DNA of 48,484 nt from an uncultured Bryobacteraceae bacterium (lineage in GTDB: Bacteria; Acidobacteriota; Terriglobia; Bryobacterales; Bryobacteraceae): the NCBI GenBank assembly GCA_937920635.1, contig CAKZUE010000041.1:1-48484 (forward strand), written 5' to 3'. Shown here piece after piece: positions 15,599-25,902 of the stretch (position 1 is its first letter; each line of letters begins with the position of its first letter). The translations under genes were made by a program, and so were the position numbers. The notes below the pieces were generated by a model. The model did no database searches. It was not told the DNA's origin and was given only the letters and a program-made list of their open reading frames with translations.

Positions 15599-17029
15599 CT
15601 AGAACAGGCTCCACAAATACTGGTTGTACACCTCGTGGTGGTACTGCACCTCGGGGGTCTTCACGAACGTCCCCAGCAGCCGCGGGCAGCGGTCTGCGCT
15701 CGCCTGTTTCAGATCCGCGTAACGGCCCTTGACGTCTTCACCCAGCAGCTTGTCGGTCCACGCGGACTTGCGGAAATTCTCGATCGCGTCGTAGATATTG
15801 TCCGGCAGATACCGCTCCGCCTGCCGCAGATTCTCCATGGCCGCAATCTCCCCTTCCAGCCCGGTGCGGAACAGCGAATACAGCACCAGGTACGGGTTTG
15901 CGTCCGGCCCAACCGAGCGCACCTCCACGCGCATGCTGCGCGCGTTGCCGATCGGGATGCGCACCATCGATCCGCGGTCCACCGCCGAGGCTTTGATCTG
16001 GTTCGGCGCTTCAAAATGCGGATCCAGCCGCCGGTACGCGTTCACGCTGGCATTCAGCAACAGGCAGATGTCGTTGGCGTGCGTCAGAATGCGGTCCACA
16101 AATTCCCAGCCGAACGCGCTCAACTGCTCCTCGCCCTTCTCGTCCCAGAACAGGTTCGTCCCGTTCTGACTGACCGAGACGTTGGTGTGCATCCCGCTGC
16201 CGTTGACGCCGACCACCGGCTTGGGCAGGAACGAGGCGGTCAGCCCCATCCTCGTAGCGATCTGGCGGCAGATCAGCTTGTAGAGCTGGATCTGATCCGC
16301 CGCCGAGACCACGTCCGCGTACGAATAGTTGATCTCGAACTGCGATGGCGCCACCTCCGGGTGGTCCTTCTCGTTTTCGAATCCCATCGCCCGCTGCGCT
16401 TCGGCTGTCGAGTCGATGAACTCGCGCAGCGGGTCGCCCGGCAGCGAGTGATAGTAGCCGCCCGTGTTCACGTACTCGAACTTCTTCGTCTCGTGGTAGC
16501 TCCGCTCGGCATCCACGCCCTTGAACAGGAAGCCTTCAATCTCGTTGGCCGCGTTCAGCGTGTACCTCTTCTCCTGATAGAGCTTCTCCGCGTATCCTTT
16601 GAGCACGCCGCGGATGTCAGCCGTGTACTGCGAGCCGTCCTTGTCGCACACCAGCCCGAAAACGAGCACTTTGCCAGGCCCGAAGATGTCGGCCGGCGCC
16701 CAGTAGAACGACGGCCAGTCCACTGCCAGCCGCAGGTCGCTCTCCCGCTGCGCCGTGAATCCGCGGATCGACGAACCGTCGAAGGTCAGGTTGTCCCAGT
16801 TCTTCACCAGGAACTTCTTGTCGTAATCGAGCATGTGCAGGCGCCCTTCCAGGTCGCTGAACAGCACCGTCACGGCCTTGATCCGCCTCTCGTCGGTCAG
16901 GTAGCTCAGCCGCTCCTCCTGGATCACATGCAGCGGCACCCGGTTCTTCCGCTGCTCCTTGGCCTTCAGATTCAGCTCCTCGAGCTCCGCGTAGGAGAGC
17001 ATCAGGAATTCACGCAATGAAGTCGGCAT
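15599..17029 (-). CDS. Glutamine synthetase family protein (non-adenylylated type)
   Basis: A 476-residue enzyme of the glutamine synthetase type I fold. DNLTFDGSSIRGFTAQRESDL holds the DGSSI latch loop. NEIEGFLF gives the first metal ligands, and GVNGSGMHTNVSVSQNG is the ATP/glutamate signature with the catalytic metal His. RRLDPHFEAPNQIKASAVDRGSMVRIP matches the substrate loop. Where classical GlnA carries the adenylylated Tyr in N-L-Y-D-L-P, this protein has NIYDAIENFRKS, a poor match. The C-terminus (TPEVQYHHEVYNQYLWSLF) also differs from the second copy at 17397. It may be a specialised or unregulated GS. CAGGAG lies 5 nt before ATG 17029. The divergent neighbour is the canonical glnA. 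Confidence 0.88.
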   Translation of the reverse strand: MPTSLREFLMLSYAELEELNLKAKEQRKNRVPLHVIQEERLSYLTDERRIKAVTVLFSDLEGRLHMLDYDKKFLVKNWDNLTFDGSSIRGFTAQRESDLRLAVDWPSFYWAPADIFGPGKVLVFGLVCDKDGSQYTADIRGVLKGYAEKLYQEKRYTLNAANEIEGFLFKGVDAERSYHETKKFEYVNTGGYYHSLPGDPLREFIDSTAEAQRAMGFENEKDHPEVAPSQFEINYSYADVVSAADQIQLYKLICRQIATRMGLTASFLPKPVVGVNGSGMHTNVSVSQNGTNLFWDEKGEEQLSAFGWEFVDRILTHANDICLLLNASVNAYRRLDPHFEAPNQIKASAVDRGSMVRIPIGNARSMRVEVRSVGPDANPYLVLYSLFRTGLEGEIAAMENLRQAERYLPDNIYDAIENFRKSAWTDKLLGEDVKGRYADLKQASADRCPRLLGTFVKTPEVQYHHEVYNQYLWSLF

Positions 17030-17316
17030 CCTTACTCCTGTTCTGGTCTTCGCAGTCTGTTGGGGAGTCTCTCGTCGTGGAGAGCGTGCGCCTTCGGGGC
17101 TGGCTGCTGAAGGCCGCCTGCGCGCACCGCCGAAGGCCGCGCCCCGGGCTTACTTGTCATTATGCGGACAGCTCCCGTGCGCTTGGCAACAGTGGACGCC
17201 GCCAATTCCCATCGCATTTTTTTATGAGGGCGGTTCGAGGAATTGATCGAAGGCCGCATCTCTGTGAGGCGGTGTCACTTGTCCGGCATCCAGCCGCCGG
17301 CCGGGCAGATGCGTCC

Positions 17317-17346
17317 TTCGCCAGCCCGCAGCCTCTCTGTTACACT
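17317..17346 (+). promoter_or_regulatory. Candidate glnA promoter
   Basis: TTCGCC (17317-17322), an 18-nt spacer and TACACT (17341-17346). Transcription would begin near GTG 17353. The whole 367-bp gap between the two glutamine synthetases (17030-17396) holds this candidate and the short ORF at 17353. No sigma-54 -24/-12 site was recognised. Confidence 0.4.
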
Positions 17347-17352
17347 GCCCCC

Positions 17353-17400
17353 GTGAGCCAAAGCTTTTCCCAGGCAGAGCCCATACGGAGCCGTTTATGA
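17353..17400 (+). CDS. Possible 15-codon leader ORF overlapping glnA
   Basis: GTG at 17353, 6 nt after the TACACT hexamer, opens a 15-codon frame ([15 protein letters not shown]). Its TGA (17398-17400) overlaps the glnA ATG in TTATGA. The glnA SD (GGAG, 6 nt from its ATG) lies inside it. It could be a leaderless leader peptide that couples translation to glnA. Short length means chance cannot be excluded. Confidence 0.35.
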   Translation: MSQSFSQAEPIRSRL

Positions 17401-18806
17401 CCCCAGGCGCAGTCCTTGACCTCATCCGCCAGAAAGGCATCCGCCAGATCGACATCCGCTTCACTGACCTTCCCGGGCTTGCCCACCACATCTCTTATCC
17501 CGTCAGCCAGCTCACGGAAGCCAGCTTCGAAGAGGGCTTCGGCATCGACGGCTCCAGCATTCGCGGCTGGGCCGCCATCAACGAGAGCGACATGCTGCTC
17601 CTCCCCGATCCCGCCACTGCCTATCTCGATCCCTTCTTCGACGTGCCCACCCTCTGCATGGCCGGCGACGTCCAGGACCCCATCACCCGCCAGCGCTATG
17701 ACCGCGACCCCCGCTGGATCGCCCGCAAGGCCGAACTCTACCTGCTAAACACCGGCATCGCCGACGCCGCTTTCTTCGGCGCCGAGGCCGAGTTCTTCAT
17801 CTTCGACAACATCCGCTTCGACCAGAACGCCCAAAGCGGCTTCTACTTCATCGACGCCGAAGAGGGCCGCTGGAACTCCGCCCGCGAACAGAACAACCTC
17901 GGCTACCGCCCCCGCTACAAGGAAGGCTACTTCCCCCTGCCGCCCACCGATCACTACCAGAACCTGCGCGCCGAGATGGTGGAGTGCCTCCAGTCCGTGG
18001 GTCTGGAGGTCGAGTGCCACCATCATGAGGTCGCCACCGGCGGGCAGGCCGAGATCGACATCCGTTACGACACCATCGTCCGCGCCGCCGACAGCATGAT
18101 GCTGTTCAAGTACGTCGTCCGCAACGTCGCCTACCGCCGCGGCAAGACCGTCACCTTCATGCCCAAGCCGCTGTTTGGCGACAACGGCAGCGGCATGCAC
18201 TGCCACCAGAGCCTCTGGAAGAACGGCCAGCCGCTGTTTGCCGGCGACGGATACGCGGGCCTGAGCCAGCTCGCCCTCTGGTACATTGGCGGCCTGCTCC
18301 GCCACGCCCGCGCCTTGTCAGCCATCATCGCCCCCACTACCAACTCGTACAAGCGCCTCGTGCCCGGCTACGAGGCGCCCGTCAATCTCGCCTACTCCCG
18401 CCGCAACCGTTCCGCCGCCATCCGCATCCCCATGTATTCCTCCAACCCGAAGGCGCGCCGCATCGAGTTCCGCCCCCCCGACCCTTCGGCCAATCCCTAC
18501 CTCGCCTTCGCCGCCATGCTCATGGCCGGCCTCGACGGCATCCTGAACCGCATCGATCCCGGCGAGCCTCTCGACAAGGACATCTACGACCTCTCGCCTG
18601 AAGAACTGCGCGGCGTGCCCGCCATGCCCGCGTCGCTCGACGAGGCCCTCCAATGCCTCGAACAGGACCACGAGTTTCTGCTCCGCGGCGACGTGTTCAC
18701 CGAAGAGCTGATCGAAACCTGGATCAACTACAAGCAGAAGAACGAGGCCGACGCCGTGCGCCTGCGGCCCCACCCTTACGAATTCGCCCTTTACTACGAC
18801 ATCTGA
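17397..18806 (+). CDS. glnA: Glutamine synthetase type I (GSI-beta, adenylylation-controlled)
   Basis: A 469-residue dodecameric enzyme that makes glutamine from glutamate, ammonia and [14 protein letters not shown] gives the latch loop, [10 protein letters not shown] the first metal ligands, and [17 protein letters not shown] the ATP signature. [30 protein letters not shown] is the substrate loop (given here in part as [10 protein letters not shown] and [10 protein letters not shown]). [12 protein letters not shown] places Tyr397 in the adenylylation site with E. coli numbering, and glnE lies downstream in the same direction. The length is right for GSI-beta. It starts an apparent operon glnA-MOSC-glnE with gaps of 3 and 7 bp. 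Confidence 0.95.
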   Translation: MTPGAVLDLIRQKGIRQIDIRFTDLPGLAHHISYPVSQLTEASFEEGFGIDGSSIRGWAAINESDMLLLPDPATAYLDPFFDVPTLCMAGDVQDPITRQRYDRDPRWIARKAELYLLNTGIADAAFFGAEAEFFIFDNIRFDQNAQSGFYFIDAEEGRWNSAREQNNLGYRPRYKEGYFPLPPTDHYQNLRAEMVECLQSVGLEVECHHHEVATGGQAEIDIRYDTIVRAADSMMLFKYVVRNVAYRRGKTVTFMPKPLFGDNGSGMHCHQSLWKNGQPLFAGDGYAGLSQLALWYIGGLLRHARALSAIIAPTTNSYKRLVPGYEAPVNLAYSRRNRSAAIRIPMYSSNPKARRIEFRPPDPSANPYLAFAAMLMAGLDGILNRIDPGEPLDKDIYDLSPEELRGVPAMPASLDEALQCLEQDHEFLLRGDVFTEELIETWINYKQKNEADAVRLRPHPYEFALYYDI

Positions 18807-18809
18807 TCC

Positions 18810-19283
18810 ATGCGCGGCATCATCGAAGCCGTGTGCGTCTCTCCCGGCGGGCTGCCCAAGCTGGCCGTGCCCTTGTCGATGGCGGGCGTCCCGGGCCTGG
18901 AGGGCGACGCCCACAATCATCCTCGGATCCACGGCGGTCCGGACAAGGCGCTGTTGCTGATCGCCGCCGAATCACTCGAGCAGCTGCGCACAGCGGGCTT
19001 CGCCGTTGCGCCCGGAGTGCTCGGCGAGAACCTCCTCACCCGCGGCATCGGCTTCGCGCAGCTCGCCGCTGGAATGCGCTTCCGCGCCGGTGATGCGGTG
19101 ATCGAGCTGACGCGGCTGCGGAAACCGTGCCGCCAGCTTGATTTCCTGAACACGCAACGCCCCGGCGCCATTCAGCAGCGGCTCGCCGCGCACCCGCACC
19201 TCGGCGGCTGGTACGCCCGCGTTTTGCTGCCAGGCCTCATCCGCGCAGGCGATATGATCGAGCTGACGGAGCACTCCGTCTGA
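18810..19283 (+). CDS. MOSC domain-containing protein
   Basis: A 157-residue stand-alone MOSC domain. Recognisable parts are GLEGDAHNHPRIHGGPDKALLLIAAES, given in part as GDAHNHPRIHGGPDKAL, then GVLGENLLTRGI and ELTRLRKPCRQLDFL, in which the Cys of RKPCRQL matches the conserved MOSC cysteine. MOSC domains carry sulphur for metal-cofactor or molybdenum-cofactor chemistry, but this small protein has no recognisable partner. It sits between glnA and glnE with gaps of 3 and 7 bp, so it is co-transcribed with them; a link to nitrogen metabolism is not apparent from sequence. Confidence 0.85.
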   Translation: MRGIIEAVCVSPGGLPKLAVPLSMAGVPGLEGDAHNHPRIHGGPDKALLLIAAESLEQLRTAGFAVAPGVLGENLLTRGIGFAQLAAGMRFRAGDAVIELTRLRKPCRQLDFLNTQRPGAIQQRLAAHPHLGGWYARVLLPGLIRAGDMIELTEHSV

Positions 19284-19290
19284 GCCTCTC

Positions 19291-22134
19291 TTGAACCCGG
19301 ATCTCGCCGCCCTGGAAGCCATCGTCCCGCCCGAGTTCCGTCCCGGGCTCTCGCTGCTGCTTTCGCGCTGCGCGGACCGGTCTTTCGTCGTCAGCGGGTT
19401 CCGCTCGCTGGCCGCCTCCCGTCCCGCCGAGTTTCAGCAGATCCTGTATACGCCCTTCGGCATGCAGGCGCTCGTCACCGTGTTCTCCACCAGCCGCTTC
19501 CTGTCGCGCGAGATCGAGGAGCGCCCGGATTGGCTGCTGGAGATCCTGTCCTCGGGCGCGCTGCACCGCATCAGCCTCCGCGAGGAACTCGACGCCGCGC
19601 TGGCGCAGTGGCTCGCTGGCGTCGAGGGAGTGCCGGAACCGGTGCGGCTGGCCGCGTTCCGCCGAAAACAGATCCTGCGGATTATGTTGCGGGATACGCT
19701 TGGCTTCGGCGCGCTGGCCGAGATCATGGAGGAACTTTCCCTGCTGGCCGAGTGCCTCCTTGACGAAGCCTGCCGCCGCCTGCGCCGCGCTCTCTCGCTG
19801 CGCCACGGCCCGCCTCCGCCGGATCCTGCCGTCCCCTGGGCCTTCTCCATCCTCGCCGCCGGCAAGCTGGGCGGGCGCGAGCTCAACTACTCTTCCGATA
19901 TCGACCTGATCTTCCTCCACACCGGCGACGGCCAGACTGCTGGACCTGAACCTTTAACGGCCGCCGAATTCTTCCGCCGCCTCGCCCTCGACATCACGCG
20001 CCTGCTCGGACAGATGACGCCTGAAGGCCTCATCTACCGCATTGATCTCCGCCTCCGTCCGGAAGGCCGCCACGGCGAGGTCTGCCCCTCCCTCGACTCG
20101 GCGCGCCGCTACTACGAATCGCGCGCCCGCGACTGGGAGCTCCAGATGCTGATCAAAGCGCGTCCCGCCGCCGGCGACCCGGGCCCGGCAACGGCGCTGC
20201 TGGAATCGCTCCAGCAGCGCATCTACTCCACTTCGCTCGATTTCCGCGCCATCGATCAGATGGCCGAAACGCGCGACAGGCTCGACCGCAAACTGCTCGC
20301 GCGCCGCCACGCCGCCGGCGTCGATGTCAAACTCGCCCCCGGCGGCATCCGCGACATCGAGTTCCTCGCGCAGTGCCTCCAGCGCCTCCACGGCGGCCGC
20401 GAGCTCTGGCTCCGCAACGCCTCCACTCTCCAGGCGCTCATGCGCCTGCGCGACAAGGACCTCCTTTCCGGCGCCGAATGCGCCCGGCTCGTGGCCGCCT
20501 ACCAGTTCCTGCGCACGCTCGAGCACCGCCTCCAGCTTGAAGAGGACCGTCAGACCCACTGGCTGCCTGCCTCGCCGGAGGCTCTCGAGCGCGCCGCCCG
20601 CCGCATGCCTGCCGACCTGCTCGGCGGCGATCCTTCGGCCGACCGGCTCCGCGAGCGTCTCGAGAGCCACCTCGACGCCGTGCGCTCCATTTACGACCGC
20701 ATCCTCTCCGCCCATCAGCCCGCCGCCCCGGCCGTCACCCTGGTGCCCATGCCTGCCCTATCCCCGGACGAATCCGCCGGCAGCCGCTCCGAACCGCCCC
20801 GGGATTCCAACCTCCTCCGTTTCCTCGACCAACGTTGCCCGCGCTTCGCCGCCGCTGTCCGGCGCGCGCCTCTCGGCATCTCCGCCGCCGCTTTCGATCA
20901 CTTCCTCGAGCGGCTCCTGACGCAGGGCGGCGCCCTTGCCGCGCTGGACGAAGATCCCGCAATGGCATCGCGCCTGCTCGATCTGGCCGCGCACAGCCCG
21001 TATTTCGCCGATCAACTGGCGCGCCGGCCGGAGTTGCTCGGCGCGCTGTCCCGGCCGGACGAGCCGGTCCCGCTCGAAGAATCGTTCTCGCGCATTTCCG
21101 ATGCATCGGCCCTGCGCCGCCATTTTCAGGCGGAAATGTTCCGGATCCAGGCGGAAAGCGTCTGCCATCAGCGGCCCGTCTTCGAGACGCTCGGCGAGGT
21201 TTCCCGCCTGGCCGACGCCGCCATTGCCGCCGCCGCCCGCATCGCCGCCTCGGCCGCCGGCTCACCGGACTGCCGTCTCATGGTGGTTGCGCTGGGCCGC
21301 CTCGGCATGCTGGAGTTCGACCTCGGCTCCGACGCCGACCTCGTCTTCATCCTGCCCGACGAGCATGCGCCCGAGCTGCCGCAATGGACGCGCGTGGCTG
21401 AATCGATCATCGCCGTGCTCGGCTCGTACACAAGCGACGGCGTGATGTTCAGCGTCGACACGCGCCTCGGCCCGGAAGGCCTATCCGGCACGCTGGTGCA
21501 CACCGAGACGGCTTGCCGCGAGTATTTCCGCTCCCGCGCCGAAGCCTGGGAGGGCCTGGCCTGGATGAAGGCCCGTGCCGTCGCCGGCCCCGTCGATCGC
21601 GCTACCGCGCTGCTCGAAGATCTCCAGCAGATCGACTGGCGGCGCTACGGCCAGAACGCCCGCTCCCGGGAAGAGCTCCGCGCCATGCGCCTGCGGCTTG
21701 AAAAAGAGCTAGGCGCCGAACAGCCGCTGAAGGCCGGTCCCGGCGGCTGGTACGACATGGACTTCGCTCTCACATGGCTGCGCCTGCGTGGCGCCGGGCT
21801 GTTTTTCAAGGCGCTGAACACACCCGCGCGCATCGCCGTGCTCGAAAGAATGGGGCACCTGGACTCTGCGCAGGCGCGCTTCCTTCTCGATGCGGCGACG
21901 TTCTTCCGCGCCCTCGACCACGCCCTTCGCATCGCCTCCGGCCACGCGCCGGCGACACTGCCGCGCTCGCCGCGCCAGACGCGCCTGCTCGAAGCCCTGC
22001 TCCGCCGCTGGCTCCCGCCCCACCTCTGCGACCAACCCCTCGAAGAAGAACTCCTCCAGATCCAGTCCCGCACCCGCCAGTTCTTCGACGCCCTCTTCGA
22101 AAAAGGGGACAGGAACACAATTCCCCTTTTTTGA
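19291..22134 (+). CDS. glnE: Bifunctional glutamine synthetase adenylyltransferase/adenylyl-removing enzyme
   Basis: A 947-residue enzyme that adds AMP to GlnA Tyr397, or removes it, in response to PII and glutamine. There are two nucleotidyltransferase domains: GKLGGRELNYSSDIDL (191-206, the removing domain) and GRLGMLEFDLGSDADL (about 669-684, the adenylylating domain). Each is followed by a helical GlnD-PII-type region, with RIDLRLRPEG in the first half and VDTRLGPEG in the second. The start is TTG 19291, 7 nt after the MOSC stop; no SD is seen and no closer ATG exists. The final residues EKGDRNTIPLF and the stop come from REP-like copy 3, so the native C-terminus has been replaced or extended. 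Length is normal for the family. Confidence 0.93.
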   Translation: MNPDLAALEAIVPPEFRPGLSLLLSRCADRSFVVSGFRSLAASRPAEFQQILYTPFGMQALVTVFSTSRFLSREIEERPDWLLEILSSGALHRISLREELDAALAQWLAGVEGVPEPVRLAAFRRKQILRIMLRDTLGFGALAEIMEELSLLAECLLDEACRRLRRALSLRHGPPPPDPAVPWAFSILAAGKLGGRELNYSSDIDLIFLHTGDGQTAGPEPLTAAEFFRRLALDITRLLGQMTPEGLIYRIDLRLRPEGRHGEVCPSLDSARRYYESRARDWELQMLIKARPAAGDPGPATALLESLQQRIYSTSLDFRAIDQMAETRDRLDRKLLARRHAAGVDVKLAPGGIRDIEFLAQCLQRLHGGRELWLRNASTLQALMRLRDKDLLSGAECARLVAAYQFLRTLEHRLQLEEDRQTHWLPASPEALERAARRMPADLLGGDPSADRLRERLESHLDAVRSIYDRILSAHQPAAPAVTLVPMPALSPDESAGSRSEPPRDSNLLRFLDQRCPRFAAAVRRAPLGISAAAFDHFLERLLTQGGALAALDEDPAMASRLLDLAAHSPYFADQLARRPELLGALSRPDEPVPLEESFSRISDASALRRHFQAEMFRIQAESVCHQRPVFETLGEVSRLADAAIAAAARIAASAAGSPDCRLMVVALGRLGMLEFDLGSDADLVFILPDEHAPELPQWTRVAESIIAVLGSYTSDGVMFSVDTRLGPEGLSGTLVHTETACREYFRSRAEAWEGLAWMKARAVAGPVDRATALLEDLQQIDWRRYGQNARSREELRAMRLRLEKELGAEQPLKAGPGGWYDMDFALTWLRLRGAGLFFKALNTPARIAVLERMGHLDSAQARFLLDAATFFRALDHALRIASGHAPATLPRSPRQTRLLEALLRRWLPPHLCDQPLEEELLQIQSRTRQFFDALFEKGDRNTIPLF
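22100..22132 (+). repeat. REP-like palindromic element, copy 3, inside glnE 3' end
   Basis: Arms AAAAAGGGG and CCCCTTTTTT surround ACAGGAACACAATT, the same core as copies 1 and 2. The glnE stop TGA (22132-22134) starts at its last T, so the element supplies the last ten codons. It may also act as a terminator because a T-run ends the hairpin. Confidence 0.8.
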
Positions 22135-22185
22135 CTGTCGAAGGCGAGACGCTTTCAAACAGGAAGCGGGGCAAGGGCCGGCCAT

Positions 22186-22280
22186 CAAGCCAGCCTTCGC
22201 CTGGAACCACGAAAACGCTGTGCCCGGCCCCGCCGCGGGTCTGCGCCCCGCTTCTGTGCCGCGCACGAGCGCCGGAATTC
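22186..22280 (+). repeat. Degenerate intergenic repeat, copy C
   Basis: AAGCCAGCCTTCGCCTGGAACC, GAAAACGCTG, CCCGGCCCCGCCGC and CTTCTGTGCCGCGC (22251-22264) align in order with copy A. It follows REP-like copy 3 after 53 bp. The remaining gap 22281-22486 holds GC-rich sequence with one hairpin and no gene. Confidence 0.55.
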
Positions 22281-22440
22281 GCCCGAATTCAGGCCGCAGG
22301 AAGCGGCCGGCCAATCTCTAGCGCAACGGGCGAAGCCCGCGCGGGGGCCGCTCCTTTCGGGCGCTCGCGCGCCTTTCGGTCGCGGCTCAGTAATCGCTTC
22401 GCGCCGCTGTCCCGCCGGATCAAGGTGGCGCTTCCCGTTT

Positions 22441-22459
22441 CCCCGGCTTCACGCCGGGG
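22441..22459 (-). terminator. Hairpin downstream of the oxidoreductase gene
   Basis: CCCCGGC and GCCGGGG arms (7 bp) enclose TTCAC. It lies 28 bp after the stop of the minus-strand Gfo/Idh/MocA gene. No T-run follows, so it is a weak terminator candidate. Confidence 0.3.
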
Positions 22460-22486
22460 CTCCCACCCATCCCGTTTCGCCTCTGC

Positions 22487-23809
22487 TCACCCCCGCTTGA
22501 TGTCGTCCAGCGCGAAGTCCCACTCCACCATCCGGTGAGCTTTCACGCTCTCGTTCACCATGTGCGCGCACGCCGCCGCATGATGTCCCGCCGCCTCGTT
22601 CTGCCAGTACGGCTTGCGCGACCGGATCGAGTTCAGGAAATGCCAGAAGTGGATGATCGTTGCATCCTGCCCTTCTTCGCGCCACACGTTGCCGCCGTCG
22701 ACAAGCCGCGGCTTGTTCAGGTGCCGCAGCTCCTCCTGCTGCACCTTCGGGTTCTTCCAGTATTCCTCTTCGAGCTTCCGCGGCCAGCTCTCCACGATCC
22801 AGCGGTTGTCCTCGCGCACGTTCTCCGGCCAGTAGCGCAGCTCGCCCCAGCCCACCGCAATCGTGCCCTCGGTGCCCAGGAACGTAAAGCTCGCCTCCGA
22901 CGACGACTGGTTGTTGAACGTCGACGACAGGTTCACCGTGAAGCCTTCCGGATACTCGAGCACCGCGTTCAGCGTGTCCGGCACCTCGCGCGACTCCTTC
23001 CACCGGTACAGCTCGCCCATCGCCATCACCCGCGCCGGCATCTTCGCGTCCATCAGGTAGTGGATCGTCGTGCACAGATGGACGAACAGGTCCGTCGCAA
23101 TCCCGCCCGAGTAATCCTCGTAACACCGCCACCGGAAAAACCGCTCCAGGCTGAATGCGCGCTTCGGCGCCGGTCCCAGGAACATCTCCCAGTTCACCGT
23201 CTCCGGACCGGCGTCCGGCGGGATCGGGTAGATCCACGCCCCTGAAGCCGTGTTGCGGTTGTACGCCGCCCGGATCATCGTCACCTTGCCCAGTTTGCCG
23301 CCGCGGATCAGCTCCCGCGCATGGTTCTGCGTCATCGACGACATCCCCTGCGAGCCCACCTGCACGATCCGCCCCGTGCGCCTCGCCGCCGCGATGATCT
23401 CCAGCCCCTCGCTCGAACGGTACGTCAGCGGCTTCTCGCAATAGACGTCCTTGCCCGCCTCCAGCGCCTCGATCACCATCTGCTTGTGCCAGTGGTCGGG
23501 CGTCGCCACCACCACCGCGTCGATTGACTTGTCCGCCAGCGCCTCGCGGTAGTCTTTCAATACCCGCGGCGCGGCGCCGCGCCGCCCGCGGATGCGGTCC
23601 TGCGCGCGTTCCACTCTGCCCTTGTAGGCGTCGATCACCGCCGGAATCTCGAACTGCGGGTGCGCCATCATCGCCTCCATCAGTTCGTGCGCCCGCGCGC
23701 CGCAACCGATGAATGCCGCCCGCACCCGGTCGTTCGCGCTCACCCGCGCCTGCATCGACGCAGCCAGCGCCGCCTGCATCGCCAGAAATCCGCGCCGTGT
23801 CATCTCCAT
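22487..23809 (-). CDS. Tat-exported Gfo/Idh/MocA family oxidoreductase
   Basis: A 440-residue NAD(P)-dependent sugar or polyol oxidoreductase. The N-terminus MEMTRRGFLAMQAALAAS is a twin-arginine signal. The Rossmann motif is AAFIGCGARAHELM, and the family EKP motif occurs as VYCEKPLT. VATPDHWHKQM and WIYPIPPD are typical of the large acidobacterial subgroup. The C-terminal alpha/beta domain carries the substrate site (GGIATDLFVHLCTTIHYLM). Exported members probably carry their cofactor folded through Tat. The substrate is unknown. ATG 23809 was chosen over the longer upstream extension (23875), which lacks similarity; ATG 23803 is close behind. Confidence 0.88.
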   Translation of the reverse strand: MEMTRRGFLAMQAALAASMQARVSANDRVRAAFIGCGARAHELMEAMMAHPQFEIPAVIDAYKGRVERAQDRIRGRRGAAPRVLKDYREALADKSIDAVVVATPDHWHKQMVIEALEAGKDVYCEKPLTYRSSEGLEIIAAARRTGRIVQVGSQGMSSMTQNHARELIRGGKLGKVTMIRAAYNRNTASGAWIYPIPPDAGPETVNWEMFLGPAPKRAFSLERFFRWRCYEDYSGGIATDLFVHLCTTIHYLMDAKMPARVMAMGELYRWKESREVPDTLNAVLEYPEGFTVNLSSTFNNQSSSEASFTFLGTEGTIAVGWGELRYWPENVREDNRWIVESWPRKLEEEYWKNPKVQQEELRHLNKPRLVDGGNVWREEGQDATIIHFWHFLNSIRSRKPYWQNEAAGHHAAACAHMVNESVKAHRMVEWDFALDDIKRG

Positions 23810-23838
23810 GCCTGTGCGACCTCCAGCGCTTCGTATTG

Positions 23839-23844
23839 TATGCT
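23839..23844 (+). promoter_or_regulatory. -10-like hexamer of the GNAT gene
   Basis: TATGCT ends 15 nt before ATG 23860. A short leader with CGGAG would remain. Confidence 0.3.
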
Positions 23845-23859
23845 TTCTCTCGGAGCCAG

Positions 23860-24345
23860 ATGAGCGAAACGACATCCGCCGCGCCCGTCATCCGCCGCGC
23901 CACGCTCGACGACCGCCAGGCGATTTACGAAATCCAGCGCGCCGCCATTCTGGAAACCTGCCGCCGCAGTTATCCCGAAGAAGACGTCACCGTCTGGGCG
24001 GGGCTGCTCTCGCCGGATTCCTACCACGCCATCCAGGACCGCTACTTCATCGTCGCCGAGCGCGGCGGGCGCATCGAGGGCTTCGGTATGCTGGACGAGA
24101 ACGAAGGCGAAGTGGAAGCGATCTACGTCTCGCCGGCAGCTTCGGGCAAAGGCACGGGGGCAGCCATCCTCCAGCACCTCGAAGACCGCGCCCGGCAGTG
24201 CGGACTGAAAGAGCTGAAAGTTCGATCCACTCTGAACGCCGAGTCCTTTTACGCCCGCCACGGCTACCAGCATCTCGCGCTCATCCGCTACCGCCTTGTG
24301 CCCTCGCTCATGCTCAACTGCGTCGAAATGCGCAAGCAGCTGTAG
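23860..24345 (+). CDS. GNAT-family N-acetyltransferase
   Basis: A 161-residue single-domain acetyltransferase. IRRATLDDRQAIYEIQRAAI opens the domain, VEAIYVSPAASGKGTGAAILQHLE is motif A (given in part: the acetyl-CoA pyrophosphate loop is SGKGTGAA), and LNAESFYARHGYQ is motif B. The subgroup resembles PA4866-like amino-group acetyltransferases, but the acceptor is unknown. CGGAG lies 4 nt before ATG 23860. It is divergent from the preceding oxidoreductase gene (50 bp between starts) and convergent with argG, from which repeat copy D separates it. Confidence 0.88.
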   Translation: MSETTSAAPVIRRATLDDRQAIYEIQRAAILETCRRSYPEEDVTVWAGLLSPDSYHAIQDRYFIVAERGGRIEGFGMLDENEGEVEAIYVSPAASGKGTGAAILQHLEDRARQCGLKELKVRSTLNAESFYARHGYQHLALIRYRLVPSLMLNCVEMRKQL

Positions 24346-24383
24346 CCGCGCACGCAGATCTATTCCCTGCCCCAAAACTCTGC

Positions 24384-24440
24384 CGTGCCGCGCGCTGCTC
24401 TTCTGTGCCGCGCGTGAAGGCGGCGCAGCCGCCGGAACAA
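24384..24440 (+). repeat. Degenerate intergenic repeat, copy D
   Basis: CGTGCCGCGC, CTTCTGTGCCGCGCG (24400-24414) and GCGCAGCCGCCGG match the 3' half of copies A and C. It fills the 115-bp gap between the convergent GNAT and argG genes. Only the core is convincing. Confidence 0.4.
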
Positions 24441-24460
24441 GCGGTTCCTGGCGCCGCGCG

Positions 24461-25900
<1,440 letters not shown>

Positions 25901-25902
25901 TC

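Noticed and set aside
15635-17020. 461-codon plus-strand frame opposite the minus-strand glutamine synthetase
   Set aside because: Shadow frame: Val/Arg/His-rich with no domain, and the opposite strand has a complete GS.
17203-17245. CAATTCC/GGAATTG arms between the two glutamine synthetases as an operator
   Set aside because: Only 7-bp arms with a 29-bp spacer; too weak to call.
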